DNA from: Vicugna pacos
Taxonomy: Eukaryota; Chordata; Mammalia; Artiodactyla; Camelidae
Reading direction: 5' to 3'
Assembly: GCF_048564905.1 (NCBI RefSeq)
Contig: NC_133023.1
Coordinates: 74,868,453 to 74,932,452 of the forward strand
DNA: 64,000 nucleotides
Below, in pieces: positions 34,487 through 45,530 of this stretch; positions within the stretch are counted from its first letter, which is position 1; each line of letters opens with the position of its first letter. The translations under genes and the position numbers were made by a program. The notes beneath the pieces were generated by a model. That model worked only from the letters and a program-made list of their open reading frames with translations. It did not search any database and was not told where the DNA came from.

Positions 34487-34640
34487 ATATCTACCTACTT
34501 AATTGTCTGTTCCTTCTTGGTATACTTTTGTTGGATTACCCTTGCCTTGTGAGTATCTTAAGTGTTGGAGTGCCCCGAGCTCAGTTTTAGAATTTCTTCC
34601 CTATACTGTCTTCTTGTAAGGCATGTAACTTCTGCTTGGG
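34487..34640 (+). mobile_element. L2 LINE, right part after the LTR
   Basis: TTCCTTCTTGGTATACTTTTG ... AAGTGTTGGAGTGCCCCGAGC continues the L2 order from 33953 ('AATGTTGGAGTGCCCCAGGGCTC'). Confidence 0.7.
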
Positions 34641-34934
34641 GAATATCTCTAGCTACAAGGGTGTGTTTTACCTGTAACTTCAGCAGGCTGCCCCTGGAAG
34701 TTAGCACCCCTGAGTGCAGCCTTTAACCAATAACTGATAGGAATGAGTGGATAAATACTCCTGTTTCCTCACTTCTTGGACAGGATAGCATTAAGGCATG
34801 TTCTACAGTTTCTCAGAATTCTTCAGCTGAATGGGTGTCAGTTGCACACAGGAATAACCTGCTAATTAACCTACCCTGTATTGGCTAACAGTCTTGGTTC
34901 CCAGAGTATAAACCTCATTGAACTATTAGAGTGC
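34641..34934. other. Unassigned, possibly repeat-derived
   Basis: CAGCAGGCTGCCCCTGGAAG and GGATAAATACTCCTGTTTCC feel like a repeat consensus, but I cannot name it. Confidence 0.3.
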
Positions 34935-35510
34935 TAAAATATCTATGCCCTAATCCTTATTATCTGTGACTATGTTATATGACATGACAATTGGTACTTT
35001 GCAGACGTAATTACATTTACTAATCAGATTTTTTTTTAAGGAAAATTATCCTGGATAACCAATTGGGCACAAATGAATCACATGAACCCCTAGAAGCAGG
35101 TCAATATTCTTAGGTGGAAGAAGAGGAAGTCAGAAGAGATGTGACAGAAGGAGAAGGCAGAGATTTGAAGCATAAAAAGGACTCATTGTGCTGTTGCTGA
35201 TTTTAAGATGGAGGAGGCAACATGACAAGGAATGCAGGCAGCCTTAAGGAATTGAAAGAGCTGACAACCAGCAGTGAAATGAGGATCTCAACCCTACAAC
35301 CATAAAGAGCTGAATTCTGCCAATGACTTGAAAGCTCAGTTGTGGCTCCTACCCCAGAACCTCCAGATAAGACCGCAGGTTGGCTGACACCATGATTTTG
35401 GCTTTGCATGACCCTAGAACTTCTTACCTGCAAAACTATGAGATAATAATTTGTATTGTTTTAAACTGGAATGTGTGTGGTAATTTTTACAGCAGAAATA
35501 GAAAATGAAT
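34935..35510 (+). mobile_element. MLT1-type MaLR LTR
   Basis: TTGCAGACGTAATTACATT, GAAGAGGAAGTCAGAAGAG, GGAATGCAGGCAGCC, ATTCTGCCAATGACTTGA and ACTATGAGATAATAATTTG in order, near the full length of an MLT1 LTR. An old fossil. Confidence 0.78.
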
Positions 35511-36985
35511 GTATCCAGAGTCTGAAGTTGGAGAGATAGGAAGTACACCTTGCCCAGGTGGGTCATTGAAGGTAACGGTAAGCAAGGCAATTCTTACTTT
35601 CGTCCTCAGTTCTCAGAGACATATGTTATACTTATGAGGGCTTAGGTTATATACCGTATCCTAGTCTTTTAAGAAATGATCTCAAGCTGATGCCTCAATT
35701 GCATCATTAAGAGGTATTCCATCACCCTACAGGCCAGCAACATTTAAACTGTACAGTATGTTATAGGATCAGTGGATACCATGGGCACGGGCCAATCACT
35801 GAATCTTCTTTTTTGCAAAGTTTGTCCCTTGATCTGCCACAGTACAATGTGGTATCTTGTTAATGCAGAAAACACGCTGTAAGTTCTCAGGTAATCATGC
35901 TGGCTAGGGCGAGAAAAGCAAGCTCATTCTTAGGATACTTGTCAACCCTACTCATTAAGAATTGGTGCTCCTTCCAGGGTGGAGGACATCCAATGTAATC
36001 TCCTTGCCCTCAAGTGGTTGATTGGTCTCCTTGAGGGAAGGTACCATAATAGTGACACAAATTTGGTCCCTGTTGCCAGCTGACTGTACATTCAGCAGCA
36101 GCAGTAACTAGATCAGGATTGGTTAGTGAGACTACATGATATTTAGCCCATGCTTAGCCTCCATACTTATAACCTGGGCTTCTCCATTCATGTGCCTATT
36201 GTACCAGACTGGAGTAGCCTAACCAGTCTAGTCATGCTTTTTCTTTTGTTATGTAGCACCTCTTCCATGTTGGATACTCCTTGGCAGATGTTAAAAGGCA
36301 AAATAAATATCTTCCCATAGGTATATCCACTGTATTTCTTCCACAGACCTCCTTATTCTTGATCTTTTAATCTCTTTACTTCTAGGCTCTTGACTGATCA
36401 GCCAAGCTCTTTTCCACTGCTCATGAGTCTGTATATATTTTGACCTTGGACCACTTCTCTTTTCTCATGAAGTGGATAATCTGGCAAACCACATGAAATT
36501 CCAGACAATGAGAGAATTTTCCTTCGTGAGCGTCTTTCAAAGCTACCTGTGGGTAGGGCTCTAGTGCAGCCAGAGTTTACTTAAGCTTCCTCTCATATAC
36601 TAAGCTGGTCCAGCCATGAGTTAAGCTCAGCTTTATTCTTTCTTGATTAGTTGAACATAAAGTACCTTCTCCATCTGACCATAGGTGTGAACTTACAAAG
36701 AGAGACTGGTGTAAGAGAAGTGAATGATTTGGAGATGTGGACTACCTGCTTATGCAGCTATGTGACTTCTAGATCTGCTGATCTTGAATGTACCACCTCC
36801 AAATAATGGTGGACTGATCTTGAAGCTGCCCAGCGTTAATACTTGGTTGATCTGAGAGAACCCAGATTATCATGGGCAGTGTTGGATACATATAGATCCT
36901 TCAAAACATCCTCAGATAAGGTACTGGGCTATGGGCACCTGACCACAAGCTTCATTAGTCTGTTCTCTACATAGGTGCTAAAGCA
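35511..36985 (-). pseudogene. ERV-L-like internal (pol) fossil
   Basis: Minus-strand translation near 36370-36560 shows an RNase H neighbourhood (Q-I-H-F ... K-W-S-K-V-K-I-Y-T-D-S type, followed by an A-V ... S-L-A-like stretch) as in ERV-L pol. Flanking parts fit ERV-L internal sequence in general style. It is heavily broken, and no LTR of matching orientation could be assigned. Confidence 0.6.
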
Positions 36986-36989
36986 AGTC

Positions 36990-37607
36990 TTTAATGGTAT
37001 GGCAGATTATGCCACTTCTCTGCTCAAAACCCTTCAATGGCTTCCCATGCCACTTAAATGAAATCCAAAGTCACTGCAATGACCTACAAAAGGTCCTATA
37101 AGATCTGGCATTTTCATACATCTCTGCCTTCATTTGAAATTACTCTCCTCTCTCACTTTGTTCTAGCCACACAGGCCTCCTTGCTCTTTCTTTGAATGTA
37201 CCAATAATGCTCCTGTATCAGGGTGTTTGGATTTACTGTATAATTTTTCCAGAACATTCTACCCCCAGGCATCTGCATAGCTTACTCTCTTACCTCATTC
37301 ACATCTCTGGTCAAATCTCTGTATGAGAGAGGAATTGCCTGACCACCAGAATTAAAGAGGTACTTCCCATCCATGTGATGCAGTATTTCATTAGTGCTGC
37401 CTTAGATTTGTTCAGAGCATTTAGCACCCCCTTCTGTATTGTATATTTATTTGCTTCTATGCATTCTGTTTTCTCCTATTACATTATAAGCTAGAGGAGT
37501 ACAAGGATTTTTGTTTGTCTTGTTTAGTATTGTATTCAAGCACCTAAAAATGTGTATGGATATTAGGTATTCAGTACATGTTTGTCAAATGAATGAATGA
37601 ATGAATG
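36990..37607 (+). mobile_element. L2 LINE, ~620-bp 3' end
   Basis: TCTGCTCAAAACCCTTCAATGG, ATGACCTACAAAAGGTCC, TCTAGCCACACAGGCCTCC, CCTGACCACCAGAATTAAAG, ATTATAAGCTAGAGGAG and ATTCAGTACATGTTTGTC, ending in a (GAAT)n tail at 37583-37607. A complete and well ordered L2 3' end. Confidence 0.92.
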
Positions 37608-38232
37608 CATTTGCCATTCTTTTGGGCTGCCTACATAGGAGCCAGAATTACCCTATTAGAATATATGAGATCAGGCCAGTCCACTGTTCCAAACTCTCCA
37701 ACCGTTTTCCATCTTAGAGTGAAAGCTGAAGTCTTGTTCTTAGTCTGCAAGGCCCTATATTATCTGATCTCATTTTTCTTTTGCTTAAACTCTTTTAGTC
37801 ACACTGGCTTTCTTGCTGTTCTTTGAACATCTTAGGTCTGCTCTGAATTCAGAGTCTTTGGACTTGATGTTCTCTCACCCTGAAATGCTCTTGCCCAGAG
37901 AGTTGGATTCTTTTCTGCTGCCTTACCTTCCTTGGGTTTTTACTTACACGTCGCTTGTTAGGAAAGCTTTTGCTGGTCATCTTATTTAGAGTTGCAGTTT
38001 CTCTCTGACTTTGACTATCCCTTTTACACTACTTTATTTTTCTCCCTCGTAATTATCAGCCTTTAATGTACTTTATACTTTATTAATCTGCTTATTGTTT
38101 CTCTCCCTTCACTGCAATGTAAATTCCCTAAGAGCAGGCATTTTTTCCTCTTTTTTTCATTGCTATGTTTTCAGCACTGAGAACATTGCCTGGCATATGG
38201 TAGACACTTATTAAATATTTATGGTGTGGAGG
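37608..38232 (+). mobile_element. Second L2 LINE 3' end, directly head-to-tail
   Basis: Repeats the same L2 order: CCAACCGTTTTCCATC, CTGCAAGGCCCTATATTATC, AGTCACACTGGCTTTC, CCTGAAATGCTCTTGCCC, CCCTAAGAGCAGGC and CACTTATTAAATATTTATGG. It begins at the tail of the previous copy. Confidence 0.88.
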
Positions 38233-38234
38233 AA

Positions 38235-40850
38235 TTCAATGTCTACAGGCAACAGTGTCAGTGAGTCTAGTGGCACAATCCAGTGTCCAGCGTGTGCAAA
38301 TTGCTGTATTTGTTTCTAGAGGCAGAAGCGATAGCATTGACAGTAGCAGTGGGTTTATCACTGGACCAGTTCTGTGGCACAATTTACTTTTTGTTTGCTA
38401 CATATTCTTCATGCCAGATTTTATGACTCTTTAGAGGATTCTGAAGGCTGCTCCATATCCCTGAATAAACCTCTTTTACACTTAACTAGCCAAAGTTTGT
38501 TTCTGTTGCTTGCATCTGAGAATGCTAACTGATATAGACATTAAGATTATTCTAGCAAAGATTAGTTGCAGCAAAATATCTTCCCAGAAATATGGGAAAT
38601 CTGGAATTGGTTTCTGGTTTGTTTGCAGCTGAAGGCAGTGAAAGTCTAGATAGTATGAAGAGATAGGATCCATTGTTGTGTCCAATGGTAAAATTATTCC
38701 TTCATGGGGTTTTAAGATCTCTGTATCAGCAGAGTCCAGAGTTGTAGGGATGGGAGGAAAAAATATATATAAAGGGGCCCAGAGGAAATGAAGGCTGCAA
38801 GGCAAGTTGCTCTGTCACTTGGAAGGTATGACCCAGTATAAAATGTACTCATTGCAAGTTGAGATGAAAGATGGATCATGGGAGAAGTCTTCTGTAGCTA
38901 GGAGAATTACAAAGCAGACCCAAAGGGTGTTAGAATAAAGCTATGTTTTCTTTGTCAAATCACCTTTCTCCTTTGAGAAACAGCTCCTAGCTTGCTGATC
39001 TGGGCTCTAGTAGAGACTGAAAACCTGACCATGGATATCAAGTACCTATATGCCCTGAACTAGCCATCATGAGCTAGGTGTTATTTGATCCACTAAGTCA
39101 TAAGCTTGGGCATACAACAGCATTCCGTCATTCAGAGGAAGTAGTATACACAATATTGGACTTGAATAGGTCCTGTAAGCATAAGTAATTTGTATGAGCA
39201 GATGACTCACACTCCCAATATGCCTATTCTGGTTGTACTGTCATCCTTCTTGTAAATGACACCTTTGACTTCCTGGAGATTTGCTGATGGCCAGCTAACT
39301 AAGAAAATGAGCCTGGTTTATAGATGGCTCTGAATGATGTGCTGACACCAGGCAAAAAGTGGGCTACTGCAGTATTACAGGCTTACTTAGAGGTTACCGT
39401 GAAAGACACTGATGAAGGGAATTCCTTCCAGTTGGCTGAAACTCAAGCTATATATCTCATTGTCCACTTTGCCTGGAAGGATATATGGCCTGAGGTGTGG
39501 ATCATTACTTATTCATGAGTAGTGGCTAATGGTTTGGCTGGGTGATCAGAGAGTTTGAAAGAATAAGATTGGAGGATTGGTGATAAGGGTATTTTAAGTA
39601 AGAGGCTTCTGCATGGATCTCTCAGAATGGGCACCGAGTGTGAGAATGTTCGTTTGTGTCCCATATGAACATTCACCAAAAGTCATCATTGGCATAAAAG
39701 GCTTTCAATAATCAGAAAAAAAATCATCTTGCCTTATAGTAACGGTAGGGGTTCTTTCACCAGTCTCTCTAGTGCCTGCTCAGGGGTTATTATAAGGTGA
39801 TAGCTATAGTGGCGGGAATGGAGTTTTGGCCTGACATCAATAATATAAAATCTTTCTCACCAAAGTAGGCCTTACTGAAGAGCCAATTTTCCTACAGCAA
39901 CATCTGAACCTGAGTCCCAATACAGTCGGCCACCTAATGACAGGTGATTACTGTGGACTCTGTCATGAAGATTCTTGTGTTTTCCTTGCTGGAATAAAAT
40001 ATTTTGATATGCATTCTTTGTCCGTAATGCTTCTGCTAGCACCATCATCCATATACTAAGTGCCATATAAAAAGTCATAGTATTCCACACAATATTACTT
40101 TCAACCAAAAACTCACCTTTTATCAAAAGAAGAAAGAAAATGAATTAGCTGATTCCCATGTGTTTCACTGGTCTTTCTATGAACCCATCACCCAGAAATA
40201 GATTGAATTATGGAGTGGTATGTATTATTGAAGGTCACAGTCTTTGTGCCAACTGAAAGCTGACCATGTGAGGTTTAGGTACTTTCTATGAGATGCATAG
40301 AAGTAGTTGATCTGAATCAATGATCAATGCATGGTACAACATCCCTGGAAGTCATATTACACAGCTCTGGGAACCAGTGGGAGAAAGTGGGAGAATATCC
40401 ACCGAATAAAAGACTTATATAGCAATTCCAAGTTTTGTTGATTGAAAGATCTTACTATTCAATGGAATAAAGTTCTTACCAGGGGAACCAATAATAGTTA
40501 CACTGAATTGAAAAGTGAAAAAAATATCAACTGTCCATTTCAGGTGCCTCACTTATACTGAGTAACCAGGCAAAAAATGGGGTTACATTATTAACTTGAA
40601 TAAGATTGTCATTGCACAACTGAGGTAAACAGAAATAGCATCCATGAAGGAGGTCCTCGTGCTGTTAGGTCCAGTGGCCAGTGATAAAAAGAAATATAGG
40701 AATCCAGATCAGAACCACCAAGCATAGATCCTTCACCTGACCTGATAAAGAGCCCTGGCAAGTGGAGGAGCTAGCTGAGAGAAAGGGGAAGATGAATGGG
40801 CAGTAGAGGTAGGAAATAGTTCATACCCTTTGTGGCTTTGTGATGAGATG
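38235..40850 (+). pseudogene. ERV-L-like fossil: LTR remnant plus decayed internal region
   Basis: 38235-38540 looks like the 3' part of an LTR (CCTGAATAAACCTCTTTTAC signal, then GTTTCTGTTGCTTGC and a CTAACTGATATAG end). Internal sequence follows. Translation near 39320-39560 shows an RNase H neighbourhood (F/Y-R/D-G-S start, W-A-E/L-A-E-T-Q-A-like middle, then a V-A-N-G-L-A-G stretch) characteristic of ERV-L pol. The coding region carries many breaks; the 3' limit is uncertain. Confidence 0.65.
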
Positions 40851-41129
40851 CCAAAAAGAGGGCTATAGCATCCATCCATATAATTTTCCTTACGGTGCTA
40901 TATGCATTTGCATAATTTAACTAAATTTCTACCATCCCAAGTATTTTTCAGGTATGGTTGATCATCATTAAAATTCTGGGGTGTCTTGGTTATCAGTAAA
41001 CTTACCAATTAGAATATTGCGGAAGGGTAGTGATGCAAAAAGAGAAACAATGACCATTATCAGGACATCATGGATTTAAAGCTGGATAAAGTAAGTGATA
41101 AGAATTTGCGGTTGATACTTTATCTTAGT
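40851..41129. other. Unassigned, may be the end of the ERV-L fossil
   Basis: No landmark recognised. Confidence 0.3.
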
Positions 41130-41455
41130 CCGTTCAGGTTACTGTAACAAAAATGTCATTAAATCGGGTAGCTTATAAACAAGAAAACTTTATTTCTCAC
41201 AGTTCTGGAGGCTGAGAAGTCAAAGATCACAGGAGATTTGGTGTCTGGTGAGAGGCAGCTGCCTCAGAGATGCCTGTGTCTTCACTGTATCCTCACATGA
41301 TGGTTAGGGGCGAGGGAGCTCTCCTGAGCCTTTTATAAGGGCTCTGCCCTCATGACCTAATCACCTCCTAAAGACTCCACCTCCTAATACCATCACCTTG
41401 GGGGTTCAGATTTCAACATATGAATTTTGGGGAGAGCATAAACATTCAGTCCATT
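41130..41455 (-). mobile_element. MaLR LTR (MST/MLT1A-like), antisense
   Basis: TTAGTCCGTTCAGGTTACTG, CTTTATTTCTCACAGTTCTGG, TTTTATAAGGGCTCTGCCC, CATGACCTAATCACCTCC and CAACATATGAATTTTGGGG are the antisense MaLR LTR landmarks in order. Near complete. Confidence 0.92.
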
Positions 41456-41499
41456 GGGTACCTTTTGGAGAGCTAAGGTAGTTTTGGTTGTATAGGAAC

Positions 41500-41656
41500 A
41501 ATTACATTGTATCACAAAAGAATGTGCTTTATGCAGTGGTTTGGGACCTTGAGAAAATTAATTAATCTTTTGGGGCCTCAGTTTTCTCACTGGTAAAATG
41601 GGCAGTATATAGTACTTACGTCACAGGGTTATAGTGAAGAGTACATGAGTCAATAT
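41500..41656 (+). mobile_element. MIR SINE
   Basis: GAGAAAATTAATTAATC..TTTTGGGGCCTCAGTTTTC, TGGTAAAATGGGCAGTATA and TACGTCACAGGGTTATAG: MIR core and 3' part. Confidence 0.88.
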
Positions 41657-41657
41657 A

Positions 41658-41811
41658 CAGTCAGTGCTCTGTATCTGCGGGTTCCTCATCCAGTGAATAT
41701 GGAAGACTGGCTGTACCAAGCCATTTTATATAAGGAACTTGAGCATCCACAGATTTTAGTGTCTATAGTGAGTCCTGGAACCAATTCCTTGCAAATACTA
41801 AGGCATGACTG
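41658..41811 (+). mobile_element. Tigger/pogo-type MITE (MER2-like), internally deleted
   Basis: 154-bp element starting CAGTCAGTGCTCTGTATCTG and ending AATACTAAGGCATGACTG. The ends form a CAGTC...GACTG inverted terminal repeat after a TA dinucleotide (41656-41657), as Tigger elements insert at TA. The middle (AAGGAACTTGAGCATCCACAG) matches the MER2/Tigger sub-terminal consensus. Confidence 0.82.
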
Positions 41812-44561
41812 TGAAATGCTTAGAAAAAAACCTAGCTCAAAGTCAGAGCCATGAAATACTAGAGAAAACAAGGTGTAGAAAGAACGCTATATGCTGATGT
41901 TAGGTAGTTGGAATAGTGAATCTTGGTGGTCATTTGTCATGCATTTTGGTCACTCAGGGGTCTAACCTTCCCTTATGTTTCTGGAATCCTCCACCACAGG
42001 AAGCAAAGCTAATGTCCCACTTGACAGAAGCCGATAAGCCCAGGCCCTGGCTTTCCCAGCCTCAGGGTAGATATTGTTAATCAAATGATCCTCCCTTAGC
42101 CTTTGAATAGGAAACAAGTGATGCAAAAAAACGAACTGGATGGAAATCATCTTGGCAGGGGTAAAAGTGATGACAGCTTTGCTCAGTCTCTAGCGGCCTA
42201 CAGTCAGTGAGTGCTTCCAGGAGCAACGCCCCAGCGCCTCCCTCAGTGGTACACGCTGTGCTCTCTGGGCCCTTTCGCATCATCAGTGATGTCTTCACTC
42301 AGCCAACTCTGCAGTGTGACTGAAGGCATTTTCGTTCATTGTACACTATACACGCCCAGTCTTTAGGTCCCTCCAGAAACACTGAACAAATAAAAAAATA
42401 GATTTATATTATTTCTTAATAGAAATAGGTTTATTTAGACAAAAGTGATTTTTGTTCCTTATAATTCAGATCACTGGTCTATAATATAGTTCAGTTGTTC
42501 AACTTAATGAATATTTTAGATTTCATAATGTATTTTTGCCTTTGAGTGCTTATGATTGGCCAAAACACATTGTTTGAGAAAATATTTACCTTTATCAAAC
42601 TACAAAATTTTACTTCTCGTGTTTGAGAAAATTTGGATTTGCTTCATTACTGGCTGAATATGTGCCTTATAAAGAAATTTGTGATCTTCTTAACAGAATT
42701 CTTAGGACGTATTCATTTTATAAAATTATTTGCAGAACTAAAGAAACACTGGCATCATGGGAAGTACTGGAAGATGTTTCAGAATGTATTTAAAACTCTT
42801 TTTTTTTTTAATGCCAAGATTTTCATAGTCATGCTTGTGAATTTGGCCCTTGCCCAAATGTATTTTGATAAATAAAATATTCTCCGTGGCTGAACAGGTC
42901 TTCTATTCCATTCTATGGTAAAATCAGGTCCAGACACAGGGACACTGAAAGAAAGAATATGGTGAGATGGGTGAAGGGTTATTGTGACCTTCTTGCAAAA
43001 TCTAGGTGAAAGGGAATGTTACTGAGGGAAAAAGAGCAGAACAACAAAAGAATGTTGGTTAATTAAAAGTTTCATCTTTAAACATTCTTTTCTCTTCAGT
43101 GTTGCCTCATGTGAGAAACCCTCCATTAAAATCTTACTAAAATGTTAATATTTCTTGCTGTGAAAATCCGTTTTAAACTGTCCTTAATGATTCTAAAGTG
43201 AGAGCTCTTAATACGTCTTGAAGCAATTCAAGACAGGGACAGCTGTAAAGGATAAATTTGACTTACTTTAAAATTTTCTTCTTATTTATTTAACTATTTT
43301 AATTAACATTTGACTTTTAGGTGCTTGAAAACCAAGAGAAAACACTAAATAATTATTCTTATCAATGCTATTCAATTTTCCACTTTTCACTAATAACCTT
43401 TTATATTAGGCAAATTTATGAAAGGTTATGATGTAGTTTTTCCATGATAAAATATTGTATTAACCTTAATTTTGAAAAGAGCACATTTTTGCAGGAGGGA
43501 AATATGTAAGCCTGTAGATTATTTTTCTTTGGTTAGAACTAGCAATTTGTTTCTGTGGGATTTGTGTTGCTGTTGGAGTACTCAGTGCACCTACATGCAT
43601 CTATTTTTAGTGCTGACACATGGTCATAGACTGACTATATATGGAAAATATGCTCATGCATTTTTATTTTGCTAAAACATAGTGTTTACCAACTTGCTTT
43701 CCATCCAGGCAATATAAGGGGGCTTTTCATGTGGAAATAGAAATCCCTCTGCCCTCTTTCTTTCAGCTGTGCTCCAGTCTTCAAGTCAGTAAAACCCATG
43801 TTTACTATCTTGTCTAGTAAAAATAACAAAATGGTGAGGAAAAAAAAATAATCACACACCATTTGCTTTAATACCATCATTACAATAAGAGTTTAATTTG
43901 CCATCATTTGATGTTTAGTAGCAAAATAAATATAGTTCACTTTGACTCTGCCCTGATTGGATATACCCTAATGAATAGTTCTATGATTGATTGGCTAGAT
44001 GACATCAGCACAATTATAGGCCTGTACGAGCATTAAATGGGCAAATTGTTGGGCGGAGAAACACACCAAGGCCTGGAGTAGAATGTAGATGGAGTTGGAA
44101 TATAAGCAGGGTGCAAGTAAAATAGACCCCTTCTTTATGGAAGAGTGCTTGGAACAATTTCACAGGAAGCAGTTGCTGTCAGGCACTATTGCTATGGCTG
44201 AAAGGACAATTTTCTCTTTGGTAACAACAACAATAAAATGCACTGCCCTGGCATCACACCCTCTTAGTTTAGGTTGTCCAGGGAGGTTTTTCCCAACAAG
44301 ATCATCAATTCTCTAACACATTTTTTTTTCTTTCTCATGTTATAAATGAAAAATCAATGCAATGACAATCACAACCTTTTAAAAGCAAAAATCCCCAAGT
44401 ATGGGTTATGTGTGCCTAACTGAATTAAACACAACTAGATTTCACCAATGAACTATGCTGTTCTTCATTCATCATTATTCAGGATGTGGGCTTGAAGAAA
44501 AGTTTACAGTGCTCCATTCTCAGTCTCTCTTCCTCTCTTTGCGTTTCTCCCCTGCTCTCCC

Positions 44562-44563
<2 letters not shown>
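41812..44563. other. Unassigned, about 2.7 kb, few repeats
   Basis: 41880-42350 has a faint LTR-like feel (GGAATCCTCCACCAC, GGATGGAAATCATCTTGGC) that I cannot assign. 43930-44100 contains two ATTGG (inverted CCAAT) motifs in TGATTGGATAT and TGATTGGCTAG and could be conserved. No exon seen. Confidence 0.35.

Positions 44564-44598
<35 letters not shown>
44564..44598. repeat. (CA)n microsatellite
   Basis: About 17 uninterrupted CA units. Confidence 0.97.
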
Positions 44599-44602
<4 letters not shown>

Positions 44603-45162
44603 ATTGGTTAAAACCAAACTAAATTATTTGGGTCAAAGTTTCTTAAGCTCTTGGAACTCTCCCAAGATCGTACGTATATGTTCCTATTGTAGGTTGGATA
44701 CACAACAGCTGGAGGTAAGCGATGGTGGAGCTACACTGAAGACTAGGTCATCATTTCCATGATTCCGGCTCTTAATGGGTTTATAATCCAGCTGTGCCAG
44801 AGCACAGTATGTGCTGATTTACATGTCTTCAATTGACAGATATTTCGTGAAAATAAAACACTGGGATATGTATTACAAGGCAGCTTCCAATGCGAAAGAT
44901 TCATTTTCTGTAAAAAAATGAGATCCACTCTTCAAAAGGCTAGATATAACTCATGTTGTACATTACATATCTTAAATCATTATGTGAAAGATCAGTAAAA
45001 GCACAATCATGCTATTCAATTATTTTTTAATCTCCCAGAGAATGGTTCTATCTGCTGTGAGTTGGAGATATTAGAGACAGTACAGTTGGGGCTGAGTCTT
45101 GGAAAATAGCCCAGCACCATCCCCTCTTACTGTATTTTGGGGACACCAATGATCTGCTATAT
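44599..45162. other. Unassigned spacer
   Basis: Nothing recognised. Confidence 0.35.
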
Positions 45163-45358
45163 CAATGGTTTCCCACATTTAGATGCTCATCAGAATTAAT
45201 AAAAGAGCCCATTAAAAATAAAAATTTCTGGGCTTTACCTCAGACTTATTGAATCGGAATCTTTGGTGTTATATGCATGGAATCTGTATTTTCTCCAGCA
45301 CTCTCAATCCCCAGTGATTCTCACACAGTCAGAAAGAACCAAGCTTGAGAATTTCTCT
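45163..45358 (+). mobile_element. MER5A hAT-Charlie MITE, near full length
   Basis: Starts CAATGGTTTCCCACATTTAG, passes ATGCTCATCAGAATTAATAA, TTCTGGGCTTTACCTCAGAC and TTGAATCGGAATCTTTGG, and ends AGCTTGAGAATTTCTCTG. The ends are inverted versions of CAGTGGTTCTCAA. Confidence 0.85.
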
Positions 45359-45389
45359 GTCTTAGATTGAACATCTAAGCTCAGATCCT

Positions 45390-45530
45390 ATTCTTCAAAG
45401 CCAAACTGATTTGGTGTCTGTGCTCGTAATACAACTTCTCTTCTCCATGCCTCAGTTTCCCCATCCCAGTGTGAGGAGATATTGCTAATTACAAATAATC
45501 ATCTCAGTACTCTGGGCCTAAGAACATCAG
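45390..45530 (+). mobile_element. MIR SINE, partial and weak
   Basis: TCCATGCCTCAGTTTCCCCATC with the downstream AATAATCATCTCAGTAC resembles the MIR core; the upstream half is eroded. Confidence 0.5.

Noticed and set aside
37583-37607. (GAAT)n tract as an independent microsatellite
   Set aside because: It is the normal 3' tail of the L2 element.
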